Assembly (NCBI GenBank): GCA_944739405.2
Contig: OX123182.2
Span: 15,759,326-15,823,325 of the forward strand
DNA from: Euclidia mi
Taxonomy: Eukaryota; Arthropoda; Insecta; Lepidoptera; Erebidae
Length of the DNA stretch: 64,000 nucleotides
Reading direction: 5' to 3'
Shown: piece after piece, positions 1 to 8,874 of the stretch
Layout of the letters: each line of letters starts with the position of its first letter
How positions within the stretch are numbered: position 1 is the first letter of the stretch
The notes under the pieces: generated by a model
Told to the model about the DNA's origin: nothing
Database searches by the model: none
The model's input: the letters and a program-made list of their open reading frames with translations, nothing else
Program-made: the position numbers and the translations under genes

Positions 1-147
1 GCTTATAAGTTTCCATTAGTTTTAGTAAGTAACTTATAGATTTATGCTTAGGGGAAACTAATAAGTTGTGATTTAATTTTTTCTGTCCGTTGCCGTTAAG
101 GCAGCTTATAGCTGATGGTGAGTATAATAGACTGCTACGCACATAAA

Positions 148-182
148 TATAACTTCGAAAAGTTAGTATTTTCGAAGTTATA
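148..182. repeat. Short perfect inverted repeat (14-bp arms, 7-nt loop)
   Basis: Arms 148-161 and 169-182 are exact reverse complements around a 7-nt loop. The core is AACTTCGAAAA. It lies in unassigned AT-rich DNA and may be derived from the 'cataa(c)ttcgaaaag' part of a SINE found at 16335 and 30505. Confidence 0.8.
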
Positions 183-189
183 TTTAACT

Positions 190-335
190 AAAGCTGGCAC
201 CGTGCCTAGCAGAGCACATTTCCGGCTGTCATGAAGTTCTTAGGATCTCATTTGTTACGGGCAGCTAGTACCCTTAATAATACTGATACTGCTCTAAGCT
301 ATGACAAATTTTCAGGAGCTGACGCTCTATAGATA
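190..335 (+). repeat. Dispersed repeat X, fragment (RTE-tail-like)
   Basis: Shares the order 'gagagcac...ccggctgtcatgaag...ttacgggcagctagtaccct...ctgatact' with fuller copies at 8875-9140 (-), 30234-30490 (-), 48875-49110 (+) and 60382-60945 (-). The 48875 copy ends in (GAT)n, which fixes the orientation and suggests a SINE or LINE 3' region mobilised by RTE-type machinery. No coding capacity is seen. Confidence 0.55.
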
Positions 336-427
336 AACACTCACTTACCCTTGGGTCATAAAACAGTAAAAGTACAAATTAGAAACAGTCCATTTAAATA
401 ACTAAAACATTAGCATATCAACGAAAT

Positions 428-454
428 ACGCAATGGTCATGGTGACCATTGCGT
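428..454. repeat. Short perfect inverted repeat (12-bp arms, 3-nt loop)
   Basis: ACGCAATGGTCA at 428-439 is mirrored exactly at 443-454 across a 3-nt spacer. No gene is near it. The sharpness suggests a recent snap-back event rather than a selected structure. Confidence 0.8.
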
Positions 455-550
455 GACATGCAAAAAACACATGCATTTCTATCAAGCTATTTACGCCATC
501 AATTACTTCCACGCGAGCCATGACCCAATTACTCCAGACAATGGTACAAA

Positions 551-815
551 CATAACATAACTTCACGCCTTTATCCCCGAAGGGGCAGAGGTGTATTACA
601 CCCTCTACACTTCCCTAGTTATGTTTGGTCCCAATGTAATAGGGGGCAAGCCTATTGCCATCTACCGGTCACATTATTAAGCGAGCCATAATTAAAATGT
701 TTAATACAAACATAACAAACATAACTAAGCCAGCGGTGTGTGCCCGGGGATCGAACCCGAGACCATCGTCTCGGCAGTCAGTTACGTACACCACTGGGCT
801 ATCGCCGCTATTTGC
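551..815 (-). mobile_element. tRNA-derived SINE (minus strand)
   Basis: Read on the minus strand, a tRNA-like head at 815-735 carries an A-box-like 'tagcccagtggtgta' and a B box GGTTCGATCCC. A tail follows with 'ggcaatagg...cccctattac' and 'cctctgcc..ttcgggga' (665-551). The same tail is found in the SINEs at 3305, 4236, 26441, 35150 and 52640. The central part is AT-rich and divergent. This is a SINE rather than a functional tRNA gene because the head is embedded in a repeated tail. Confidence 0.65.
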
Positions 816-825
816 ACAAAACTAA

Positions 826-1290
826 TACAAAATAGGGGAACTTAATTAGGAAATCTATAGTGACTAGTATCGCCTGTAGAATTCATTCACCTATGTAAGC
901 AAATAATGCGTAAATACACTATGGAATGGAAATTTCGATGGCTCTAACTATGGATTGTATAGATCGATCTATACTCATTTTGAATTGAACCGTTCCTGAC
1001 CGATCTCGGGGTAATTTCGGTAAATCCCTTCTTACTGCAACCCTACGCACTTTTAGTAACATACATGCCATATTATTATAATATTATACTTATAATTATT
1101 GTTTTGTTGCCTAGATACACATGAGTATAAACTCATGTGCTAGATTATGTACCCATGTCTATTTTTTTCTTATTTTATGTTTTCTCTTTAATTATTGTGC
1201 TGTTTAACGTCCGTGCGGCATTTAAGGTGCACACAGAATACCAGCGTTGTATCGTGGACACTACCACAATGCAACATTATATTGAATTAA
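826..1290. other. Unassigned, with a short Helitron-like fragment
   Basis: No gene is seen. Positions 990-1050, read on the minus strand, match the middle of the 206-bp Helitron-like family (GGGATTT..CGAAATT...GATCGG). The rest is AT-rich sequence I cannot assign. Confidence 0.4.
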
Positions 1291-1425
1291 TTCTTAATAT
1301 TATAAACCTGAAGAGTTTGTTTGTTTGCTTGAACGCGCTAATCTCAGGAACTACTAGTCCGATTTGAAAAATTCTTTTAGTGTTAGATAGACCATTTATC
1401 GAGGAAGGCTATAGGCTTTTTACTC
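1291..1425 (+). mobile_element. Helitron-like (Lep1-type) fragment
   Basis: Begins 'ttaatattataaac.tgaagagtttg' and continues with 'aacgcgctaatctcaggaactactagtc', 'gatttgaaaaattctttt' and 'tagatag.ccatttat'. This is the same string of motifs as in the copies at 15458, 23101 and 61658. I recall this as the common lepidopteran Lep1-type Helitron-like repeat. The 3' end is missing: the sequence switches abruptly to repeat A at about 1427. Confidence 0.6.
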
Positions 1426-1426
1426 C

Positions 1427-1725
1427 ATGTTTTATAAAATACGAAAATCGTTTAGATTGGCTGATAACTTCTCAAGCCTATTCGCTACTAGCTTAGAGCG
1501 TATGGTCTTTAAAGCACAAGATTCTAAACGTACCCTCGCACTGCCAAAAATATGCGTCATGTCACGCATGATGTACTGGACAACGTGCTCTCGGGGCCAT
1601 GGCGACGATTTGGACTTGGCTTTTGTCCAAAGACCGGTCAACAAAATGTTGCTTAACACTCTGTACTGGCTCTTAAGATATGTACGTTACGGCTTTGCCT
1701 GATGCTTTATTTGCTTTAAAATTGC
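1427..1725 (+). repeat. Repeat A, copy 1: ORF-bearing repeat of unknown family
   Basis: A stretch open on both strands. On the plus strand it encodes a peptide containing LFATSLERMVFKAQDSKR, then LALPKI.VMSR.MYW and DLDLAFVQRPVN. A second copy at 31332-31620 on the opposite strand shares most of it (roughly 85-90% by eye). Differences between the copies fall about evenly or mostly on first and second codon positions, so there is no sign of purifying selection on this frame. Copy 1 also has an apparent one-base frame change near 1700. I do not recognise a domain. It may be part of a decayed transposon ORF. Confidence 0.5.
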
Positions 1726-2087
1726 GCGAAGTCTAAATAGTTTATCCCAAAACTATGCTAGTGTTTATGATGATGGTATACTTGTGTGCTATTCTTACAT
1801 ACAAACTGCAATGTTTAATCATAATTCATAGATAAGTTTTTCCGTACCAAAATAGAACATATTCATACATACATTCCCACATAATTTTACATTTATATTT
1901 AGTAGCAGTAAGACATATTTTCGATATAATAGATTTCGCCCACGGCTCCGACCCCGTAGGACTACTTTTCCTTCTTTTTTACAAAATCTTAGTTACATTT
2001 CACTGCTCATAATATATTATATCACTGACTTACTATAAAGTAGGTAAAAAGTTGTAAATAGAAAAATATCAACTAAGATTATTGTGT
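1726..2087. other. Unassigned AT-rich sequence
   Basis: No ORF, repeat match within the window, or regulatory signal recognised. Confidence 0.4.
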
Positions 2088-2215
2088 AGTGGCCGCTCGG
2101 TTAAGGCTTGCTTAAGTGTTTTGAAGTACAGCAATAAGAAAAGAGCAAAGGAGAATGACCAAAACTGGGCTATTTTGAGGCACGTTTGCTTCTAAACCAT
2201 TCATGTATGGAAGAT
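2088..2215. repeat. Dispersed repeat C, terminal fragment
   Basis: Contains 'tagtggccgctcggttaag' followed by 'aaggagaatgaccaaaact' and 'cttccat'-like motifs in reverse. These recur at the ends of larger copies at 9298-9745 and 30712-31215. The class is unknown; it may be a non-autonomous DNA element. Confidence 0.45.
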
Positions 2216-2249
2216 CTTCTTTTATTTTATAATTTTATATCTATTAATT

Positions 2250-2308
2250 TTATGTTAAATCGTAATGGGGATTTTTAGTACTAAAATCCCCATTACGATT
2301 TAACATAA
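2250..2308. repeat. Near-perfect palindrome (about 26-bp arms)
   Basis: The left arm starts at TTATGTTAAATCG (2250). The right arm ends at its reverse complement (2308). Arms match for about 26 bp and meet at the self-complementary centre AGTACT. No coding context. Confidence 0.85.
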
Positions 2309-2831
2309 TCTGCGTTGTTCCGGTCGTGACATCGCCATTTCATATTCAAAACTCATTAAGCATATTTCGGCAAATGTTTACAGTTTCTTGCAAACTCCTT
2401 ATAGTAGGGAAAAATGACATTCACAGTGCAAACCGTGTGACATAGCAAAAGGTCTAATAAGCAAAATAACACCAAAATCTTATGATATTTTGAAAGATGT
2501 ATTGTGGTGAACTATTTTCTAAAAATAATATGTTTATCCTTTTTTGCACTAAATCATGTTTTGTACATGTTTTGTATGTATCGACAATATGGAAACATAT
2601 TTTTACTATAATGGCATCCATAATGTTTTATGTCAGCTATTTTGACATGAAAACAGTCAAATTCAGTCAAATTCAAAGAGATTGGATATATACATAGAGG
2701 TAATCCTAGTAGTTACAAATTGAACACAGTCAACTGACGTGTAAGATACAATTTAGACAATTTATGCCATCAAATTATATAACCTTAATGATTCATCTTT
2801 TATGACAGTTCTGTCATGATTTTGAATTTAG
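2309..2831. other. Unassigned AT-rich sequence upstream of the THAP exon
   Basis: Small ORFs only. I looked here for a first THAP exon (Met followed by Cys-x2-4-Cys and a GT donor) and found none convincing. Confidence 0.35.
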
Positions 2832-2923
2832 CCGTATAATATTTATATCAACATTGTCAAGTGTTGTAAAAAATCTTGTCGATATGTCTATCCACCGTAT
2901 ATTTTTACCTCGTTATTTTTTAG

Positions 2924-3115
2924 ATTTCCACGTGATAAAGATTTACAAAATAAGTGGATTGCTGCAGTATGTTGTGGAGAAAATTGGGTACCTAGAAAGC
3001 ACCATAGAATTTGTTCCAAGCATTTTACTGCAGAATGTATTTATAGTAATGACAGATGGCGCAGATTAAAAGAAAATTCTGTGGCAACATTATTCCTCCC
3101 TTCTAAACGTATCAG
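2924..3115 (+). pseudogene. THAP-domain exon (C2CH zinc-finger DNA-binding), orphan
   Basis: THAP domains are zinc-dependent DNA-binding modules found in some host regulators and in P-element-type transposases. After a polypyrimidine-AG (TTTTTTAG at 2916-2923) the frame reads FPRDKDLQNKW, then NWVPRKHHRICSKHF, then LKENSVATLFLPS. This matches the THAP order FP.D...W, W, CS.HF and the AVPTLF-like end, with no stop. A GTGAGT donor follows 'atcagt' at 3116. The preceding splice phase is the same as in the second THAP copy at 25593-26210. Reading straight through upstream (2853 on) also gives a Cys-rich run with C-x3-C about 44 residues before CSKH, so an unspliced version is possible. No first Met, partner exon or promoter is identified, so I treat it as a relic. 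Confidence 0.65.
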
Positions 3116-3289
3116 TGTGAGTGTTTAAATAATTACTTGCTAATAATTTAAATATCAGCAACAGTAATGAATTCCGAAGCTTTTTCAAATTTGATTGAAT
3201 TCTCTCGAAAATACATTGTTTGATGATCACAGATTTTTATGGATAAAGTGCATTAGTCAAACATATTTGAAAATTAGAATCCATCATAC

Positions 3290-3625
3290 ATACATACATA
3301 CATATCGTCACGACTTTTATTCCCGAAGGGGTAGGCAGAGGTGTATTTCTACACCCACTTTTCGCCAGATATACTTTAGTCCCACGTAATAAGGGGCGAG
3401 CCTATTGCCGTACCGTGCACATTTCCAGACTCCGTGCTGCTACTGAGAATTTCGTGACAGAAAAACCCAATAACACTGCCCGACCCAGGAATCGAACCCG
3501 GGACCTCCCGATCCCACGCGCACATTTAACATTTAACGAGGCAGTCGTATAGGGTTTGATGTCGAGTTTTCCGTCTCTACGCAAAGATGGTATTTCCATC
3601 GTATTACAAAAAAATAAGAACTGTC
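3290..3625 (-). mobile_element. Composite tRNA-derived SINE (minus strand)
   Basis: On the minus strand: part of a pre-tRNA module ('ccatctttgcgtagagacgg', 'catcaaaccctatacgactg'), then a tRNA-like region with B box GGTTCGATTCC at about 3500. The shared tail follows (TTATTGGGTTTTTCTGTCACG, AGTAGCAGCACGGAGTCTGG, GGCGAGCC mirrored, 'cctctgcctaccccttcggg'), ending in (TATG)n at 3287-3304. The A-box segment is damaged: 'acatttaacatttaac' replaces the usual 'gccgcgagaccaa'. Confidence 0.8.
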
Positions 3626-3649
3626 TGCATTTCGTACTGCATTTCATAC

Positions 3650-3715
3650 ATTAAATACCTGGGGATAATAATAGATGACAGACTCAACTGGAACTCCCAC
3701 GCAGTGACCATTATG
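3650..3715 (+). pseudogene. Tiny LINE reverse-transcriptase remnant
   Basis: The frame reads IKYLGIIIDDRLNWNSHA, the block after the RT catalytic domain in CR1/Jockey/R1-type LINEs ('YLG...D..L.W..H'). Only about 20 codons survive, next to the SINE at 3290-3625. The rest of 3716-4046 holds nothing I can assign. Confidence 0.5.
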
Positions 3716-4043
3716 CTACTAGGATTAGAACAATGATTTACATACTTGATTGGACCAAAACTTGGTTATTATTGTTCGTGGACTAATAATGTGCCGATCC
3801 CACGATAAAATGGAAGGGCCAGTCTAGCCACAACTTTTTGTCTCTAAATATTCTGTGTGTCACATGAATGATCGAAATGTATCCGATCCCGCACATACAT
3901 TTTTTACACATAAATTTGTATTACGTACACTATGTAATAATAAAATGTCAATAAAAAGTGATTATTGTTAATAACAAACCTTCGGGAACTATTCAAGTTT
4001 TTCACTAAATTATCTATTTTAACTTTAATTATAAGTGTTTTAA

Positions 4044-4046
<3 letters not shown>

Positions 4047-4124
<78 letters not shown>
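4047..4124. repeat. (AT)n microsatellite, about 39 units
   Basis: Uninterrupted alternating AT from about 4047 to 4124. It can extrude as a hairpin. Any ORF across it (a long Ile-Tyr run) is an artefact of the repeat. Confidence 0.97.
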
Positions 4125-4125
<1 letters not shown>

Positions 4126-4233
4126 CGGAAATGAACGCGAACATGCATTAGGTGTTTTGCTTGATACAATCCATGTCGAACATGCCTTTTCTTATAATGT
4201 GTCGATTAGGATAATATATGACATTTACTAGAT

Positions 4234-4490
4234 TTACAAGACTGCCTCGTTGGTCTCGCGGCATAAATGTGCGCGTGGGAATGGGAGGTCTTGGGTTCCA
4301 TTCCCGGGTCGGGCAAAGTGTTATTGGGTTTTTCCGTAAGGAAATTCTCAGTAGCGGCTCGGAGTCTGGTAATGTGCCCGGTACGGCAATAGGCTCGCCC
4401 CCTATTACGTGGGACCTAAATATTCATGGCGAAATGTGGGTGTAATATTACACCTCTGCCTACCCCTTCGTGGATACAGGCGTGAGTCTA
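4234..4490 (+). mobile_element. tRNA-derived SINE (plus strand)
   Basis: Head 'actgcctcgttggtctcgcg' supplies the A box. B box GGTTCCATTCCC is at about 4293. The shared tail then runs through 'gttattgggttttt', 'ggcaataggctcgccccc', 'ggcgaaatgtgggtgtaata' and 'cctctgcctaccccttcg'. It lacks the pre-tRNA module seen at 26300 and 34987. Confidence 0.85.
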
Positions 4491-5103
4491 TAAAAAAATT
4501 GACATTTACAGTTATCATAATGCCTAAAGCATGCGTTTTGCCTTATTCTTAATTGTTTACTTTCTTTAGCAAAAATGTGTAATTTGGGGAGAATTATATA
4601 AAAATGATTGTTGTTAACAACAAGTGTAAAGAAAAAACCATGAAAATTAGAAAATAATGCCTCGAAAGAATAAGTGCTACTGAGTACCCATTTGAAACAA
4701 CAATATATAAGTTCAGTTTAAAATTGCAAGTTTGTGTAATAATTATTTAAAGACTGTCCATCAACTAGTGTTCTGACTGCTATGGACGCAAACTTACGGA
4801 ATTTAAAATGTATAACATGTACATAATATACTTTACAAGTCTGTTTAATTTTGAACCTATATTAAAACTTTGATCGATATCGATAGCGGATTTGCTCAAT
4901 CACTATTAAATTAAAAAGTTACGATATTTGTGTTCAGATTGTCATTAGCCTTAACTGACAAACATAGTGCCATCTTCTTCTGGCAACTCTAATCTGTCAT
5001 GTGAGTGAAGAGTGTAGCTATATTCAATTTGTTCTTAAGAATATCGTTCCTTCCCTGCTTCAGTTATTCTTCTGTGGTCAAATTGCTTTTTCACTTATTT
5101 TAA
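4491..5103. other. Unassigned AT-rich sequence
   Basis: No ORF or repeat match recognised. 4880-5100 holds ordinary AT-rich sequence up to the Helitron-like dimer. Confidence 0.4.
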
Positions 5104-5309
5104 TCTTAATATATAAAATCCTTGCGTTACTGACTGACTGACAGACACGCTACAGCCAAAACTATTGGGCGCAGGAAGCTGAAATTTTGCATGTGTGTTT
5201 CTTGGGGACCGTAGGGGTGCACTTAGAAGGGATTTCCCGAAATTCCCACGGGATCGGCCAAAACGGGTAAATTAAAAAAAATGCAGGCATAGCTGCTGGC
5301 GTCCTCTAG
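5104..5309 (+). mobile_element. 206-bp Helitron-like element, dimer unit 1
   Basis: Starts TCTTAATATATAAAATCCTT directly after an A and ends ...CTCTAG. Helitron-type elements insert between A and T, start with TC and end CTRR, usually with a small 3' hairpin. Here GCAG...CTGC precedes the end. It is non-autonomous, with no coding capacity. It has the same length and termini as unit 2 and the copy at 53987. Confidence 0.75.
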
Positions 5310-5515
5310 TCTTAATATATAAAATCTTTGCGTTACTGACTGACTGACAGACACGCTATAGCCGAAACTATTGGGCGCAGCAAGCTGAAATTTGGCATGT
5401 ATGTTCCTTGGGGACCGTAGGGGTGCACTAAGAAGGAATTTCTCGAAATTCCCACGGGATCAGCCAAAACGGGTAAATTAAAAAAAATGCAGGCGAAGCT
5501 GCTGGCTTCCTCTAG
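5310..5515 (+). mobile_element. 206-bp Helitron-like element, dimer unit 2
   Basis: Follows unit 1 with no intervening base (CTAG then TCTTAATATA), ends CTCTAG and is followed by T. It differs from unit 1 at a scatter of positions, so it is an older head-to-tail dimer or a re-insertion into the same T, not a fresh duplication. Confidence 0.75.
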
Positions 5516-6366
5516 TATCTCTATAATATTGTGAAAAATAAGGAATTTACGGTCCTTTTTATTGACTTGAGCAATCCTTCGTGGACCAAACAAGTTTATT
5601 TCGTGTTATCAAGACTCGTGGGTTGACTAAAGTATGAGACAGTCTTTATTGGTAACATTAGTCTGTCGTCTGGACGTAGAACAACTAGCCGTGGTGAGGA
5701 TTGCGGTTATGTTAACTCTTCCTAAAACAGCAACACGTCCGTTCTTTGGACGAGCTATCTGATTTGGCGCTCAATATTTTGACATCATGGATAGCGCCAG
5801 TCTGTGTAAGTGTTGTTTTCTTCTTTTCTCAATTCCTACAATCCTCTCGTGCTCTCCTCACCAAATATGCAAATGACTTTAATTGTTTGTTTCAGGAATT
5901 GAACGGAGTCTTATGTTTAGAATGCTACACTTTAATTGAAGCTGTTGTAACTTCTGAGGTCATACCTGCACCACATTATGGTATTCGATATACAAGCTCC
6001 TGCTTCACTTTAAGGTGATTTATTTGAAGAAGATTTATAATAACAAATAAAATGAAGAATAATATAAAAACTGTGTTTCATTTACCTATTAAAAAAAAAA
6101 ACAAAAAAACAAAACAAAAATATTTTATTTGCTTCTCCAAAACTTAAAATACATTTTCTTACTTAAATTTACAGAAGGCGGTATGTGGAGAACAAATTAG
6201 GCAACTGCGTCAGCTATTGTTGCAGTTATAAAACTACAACGCTGGTATTCTCGCAGGCCTATATGCAATTATAATTATATAAGATTAAATTTACCTATAA
6301 ATAAATAAAATATAATAACGACAAATTAATATATATATACACAATCGATTTTAAACTTTCGCGATT
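5516..6366. other. Unassigned; possible exon-like piece near 5894
   Basis: An intron-like stretch has a GTAAGT donor at 5808 and TTGTTTCAG at 5886-5894. The flanking frame reads IAPVC then ELNGVLCLECYTLIEA, faintly like the LC.EC block of insect ZAD zinc fingers. This is too weak to call a gene. An A-rich tract sits at 6090-6120. Confidence 0.25.
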
Positions 6367-6676
6367 TGTATACATCATACAATATTATTTAGCGGGTCTT
6401 AGTCGCGATAATTTATTTATTTCAAGGCATAAATACCTCTGTTATTCTCCTACGTTTCTACCGGCTTGCAACGGTTGTGGTCGCGGAGGGACTGATGTCA
6501 GCTCAGCGCCGTCCTTGTGAAGCGCGGGTTTCGGCAGCTACCCTCACTTGTTTTGTATTTTTGATATTTTGAGTTCTATCCGCACTGTCGGTACTTCGAC
6601 ACACTACACTTATGACGTCTACACACTGATGAGTTGTGTTACTGCGGCGTTGTTTGCATTTGTTGATAACTGGGTT
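6367..6676 (-). repeat. Inverted copy of the Penelope-like 3' end (left arm)
   Basis: Reverse complement of 8282-8591. In the outer 150 bp I compared, I see only about one mismatch. It replaces the 5' part of the element. Fold-back or inverted terminal copies are a known trait of Penelope-like elements. It also encodes, on the minus strand, a mirror of the C-terminal peptide of the RT ORF, which should not be called as a gene. Confidence 0.9.
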
Positions 6677-8457
6677 CCGCTTTAAGAACGCTGCGTGATA
6701 ACACGAATATTTTAGTGCTGAAGGCCGACAAGGGGAACGCCACTGTGGTGATGAATTCTTGTGACTATGACAGCAAAATACGGCATTTGTTAAGTGACAC
6801 ACTAATATATAAACCTGTGTCTTATAACCCGACAGCCAGAGTAACGAAACGCATTCGAGCTTTGATAAAGGACCATAGAAACGTGTTCGCGGAAGATGAC
6901 TTTGAACGTCTACACAAACCTCAAATCGTGCAGCCGCCCAAGATTTACGGTTTGCCTAAAGTCCACAAGACAAATGTACCATTGCGGCCGATAGTGAGTC
7001 AAATAAATTCACCGACATATGGTTTGGCGAAACACATCAGCAAGGTACTGCAACCGTTAGTAGGTAAGACGGCATCTTTCGTGAAGGACTCTCGCCATTT
7101 TATCGACATCATCAAGAGCGTGACAAAGGAACCAGACGAAGTGATGGTAAGTTTTGACGTGGAGTCACTATTCACCAATGTTCCAGTTCAGGATTGCCTT
7201 GAGGTCGTTGAGAGAAAATTAAGGGATAGCGGTCTGTCTAACAAATACGCCGTTCTATTGAAGAATTGCTTGGAGGGTAACTACTTCATATATCGTGGAC
7301 AACATTACCTCCAGATCGACGGAGTGGCAATGGGTAGCCCAGTAGCACCGGTGATGGCCAATATCTGGATGGAACATTTCGAAGAATCCATAGACATGCA
7401 GGCTTCAAATGTAAAGCTATGGAAGAGGTATGTCGACGATGTATTCTGCATCATGAAGGGCAACAAGCAAGACATAGAACGTTTCGCAGACAAATTGAAC
7501 TCCATACATCCGAACATCCGGTTTACATTTGAAATGGAGGTAGACGGATCGCTACCCTTTCTCGACGTCAAAGTGACGGTGAGAGCTAATGGTACACTTG
7601 GACACACTGTATACAGAAAACCGACACACACCGACAGGTATCTCAACGTCTGCTCGCATCATCACCCGCGACATTTGGAATCCGTAGCGACCTCGTTAGT
7701 GAACAGAGCCTATGACCTCTGTGACCCTGAACACTTAAACAGTGAATTGTCACATGTTCAGGAGGTACTTAGGCGCAACGGATACAAAAAGGAGATACCC
7801 CGTCGGAAGAGGAAGGACCGCAAATCTGAAGTAAGCAGAGTGCCGGCTTACATGCCTTATATCAAGGGAGTGACGGACAAAGTTGGAACAGTACTACAGA
7901 AATACTCCATCAAGACTGTATATAGTCCCCTCTCCAAGGTAGCACACAATCTGCGTACCCCAAAGGACGTAATTCCTCTACAAACACCAGGCGTCTACAA
8001 GGTTGATTGCAGTTGTGGTAGTTCCTATATCGGACAGACCAAACGAACGATCGCTGAAAGGGTCAAAGAACATATCACAGCTGTCAAAAATCGACAAATT
8101 AATAAATCTGCCATAGCTGAGCATTTGCTGGAATCTGGACCAAACCACTGGATAGAATTACATCAACCACAAGTCTTATCCACCGATCGCCACTATTACT
8201 CCAGGATAGTACGTGAAGCGGTTGAAATCAAAAAACATAGAAATTTCAACCGGGAGGACGGATACAGACTATCGACCACTTGGAACCCAGTTATCAACAA
8301 ATGCAAACAACGCCGCAGTAACACAACTCATCAGTGTGTAGACGTCATAAGTGTAGTGTGTCGAAGTACCGACAGTGCGGATAGAACTCAAAATATCAAA
8401 AATACAAAACAAGTGAGGGTAGCTGCCGAAACCCGCGCTTCACAAGGACGGCGCTGA
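6676..8457 (+). CDS. Penelope-like reverse transcriptase with GIY-YIG endonuclease, 5'-truncated
   Basis: Penelope-like elements encode an RT related to telomerase fused to a GIY-YIG nuclease that opens target DNA. The open frame shows LKADKGNATVV (the PLE N-terminal DKGN block) and SFDVESLFTNVP (RT motif A, Asp near residue 148 counted from 6715). It then shows GVAMGSPVAPVMANIW (motif B), YVDD (about 239-242), LPFLDVKV, and GVYKVDCSCGSSYIGQT with downstream R and EH (GIY-YIG, about 426 on). There is no stop from 6676 to 8457. No good ATG precedes DKGN, and the upstream RT part is missing because the frame runs straight into the inverted arm, so this is a truncated copy. The last 58 or so codons lie in the right arm. 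The coding sequence is otherwise intact, suggesting a young insertion. Confidence 0.92.
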   Translation, partial: SALRTLRDNTNILVLKADKGNATVVMNSCDYDSKIRHLLSDTLIYKPVSYNPTARVTKRIRALIKDHRNVFAEDDFERLHKPQIVQPPKIYGLPKVHKTNVPLRPIVSQINSPTYGLAKHISKVLQPLVGKTASFVKDSRHFIDIIKSVTKEPDEVMVSFDVESLFTNVPVQDCLEVVERKLRDSGLSNKYAVLLKNCLEGNYFIYRGQHYLQIDGVAMGSPVAPVMANIWMEHFEESIDMQASNVKLWKRYVDDVFCIMKGNKQDIERFADKLNSIHPNIRFTFEMEVDGSLPFLDVKVTVRANGTLGHTVYRKPTHTDRYLNVCSHHHPRHLESVATSLVNRAYDLCDPEHLNSELSHVQEVLRRNGYKKEIPRRKRKDRKSEVSRVPAYMPYIKGVTDKVGTVLQKYSIKTVYSPLSKVAHNLRTPKDVIPLQTPGVYKVDCSCGSSYIGQTKRTIAERVKEHITAVKNRQINKSAIAEHLLESGPNHWIELHQPQVLSTDRHYYSRIVREAVEIKKHRNFNREDGYRLSTTWNPVINKCKQRRSNTTHQCVDVISVVCRSTDSADRTQNIKNTKQVRVAAETRASQGRR

Positions 8458-8591
8458 GCTGACATCAGTCCATCCGCGACCACAACCGTTGCAAGCCGGT
8501 AGAAACGTAGGAGAATAACAGAGGTATTTATGCCTTGAAATAAATAAATTATCGCGACTAAGACCCGCTAAATAATATTGTATGATATATA
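8282..8591 (+). repeat. Penelope-like element 3' end (right arm)
   Basis: Holds the RT ORF C-terminus and 3' UTR ('ctgacatcagtcc.tccgcg', 'agacccgctaaataatatt'). It pairs with 6367-6676. Similarity fades at both outer ends into AT-rich flanks. 8595-8874 has nothing further I can assign. Confidence 0.9.
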
Positions 8592-8874
8592 CACAAAGCA
8601 TAAAAGAGTGTAGTTTTAATGTCAACTTTGTAATAAGGTCCAACGGAATGAGCTTATCTTTTGCGAACTAGCCTCACTGAAATTCTCATTAATTGTACCA
8701 CATGGTATTGCGAATTCTCAGTAAGAAATATATCAGACTGAAAAAACCGCAAACTAATATAATTTACAAGCGTTTGTTTCGCAGCTTCACTTCTTTTTAC
8801 AACTATTTGCTATATATAATATACATAGAGGCTTCTAATAAATGCCGATAATATGATTAAATCATATCATAATC

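Noticed and set aside
735..815. Functional tRNA gene
   Set aside because: A tRNA-like head with A and B boxes, but attached to a SINE tail repeated elsewhere in the window; the cloverleaf is not convincing.
3965..4231. 88-codon ORF with an Ile-Tyr run
   Set aside because: Made by translating the (AT)n microsatellite.
6503..6802. 99-codon minus-strand ORF left of the Penelope-like gene
   Set aside because: Mirror of the RT C-terminus created by the inverted repeat, not a separate gene.
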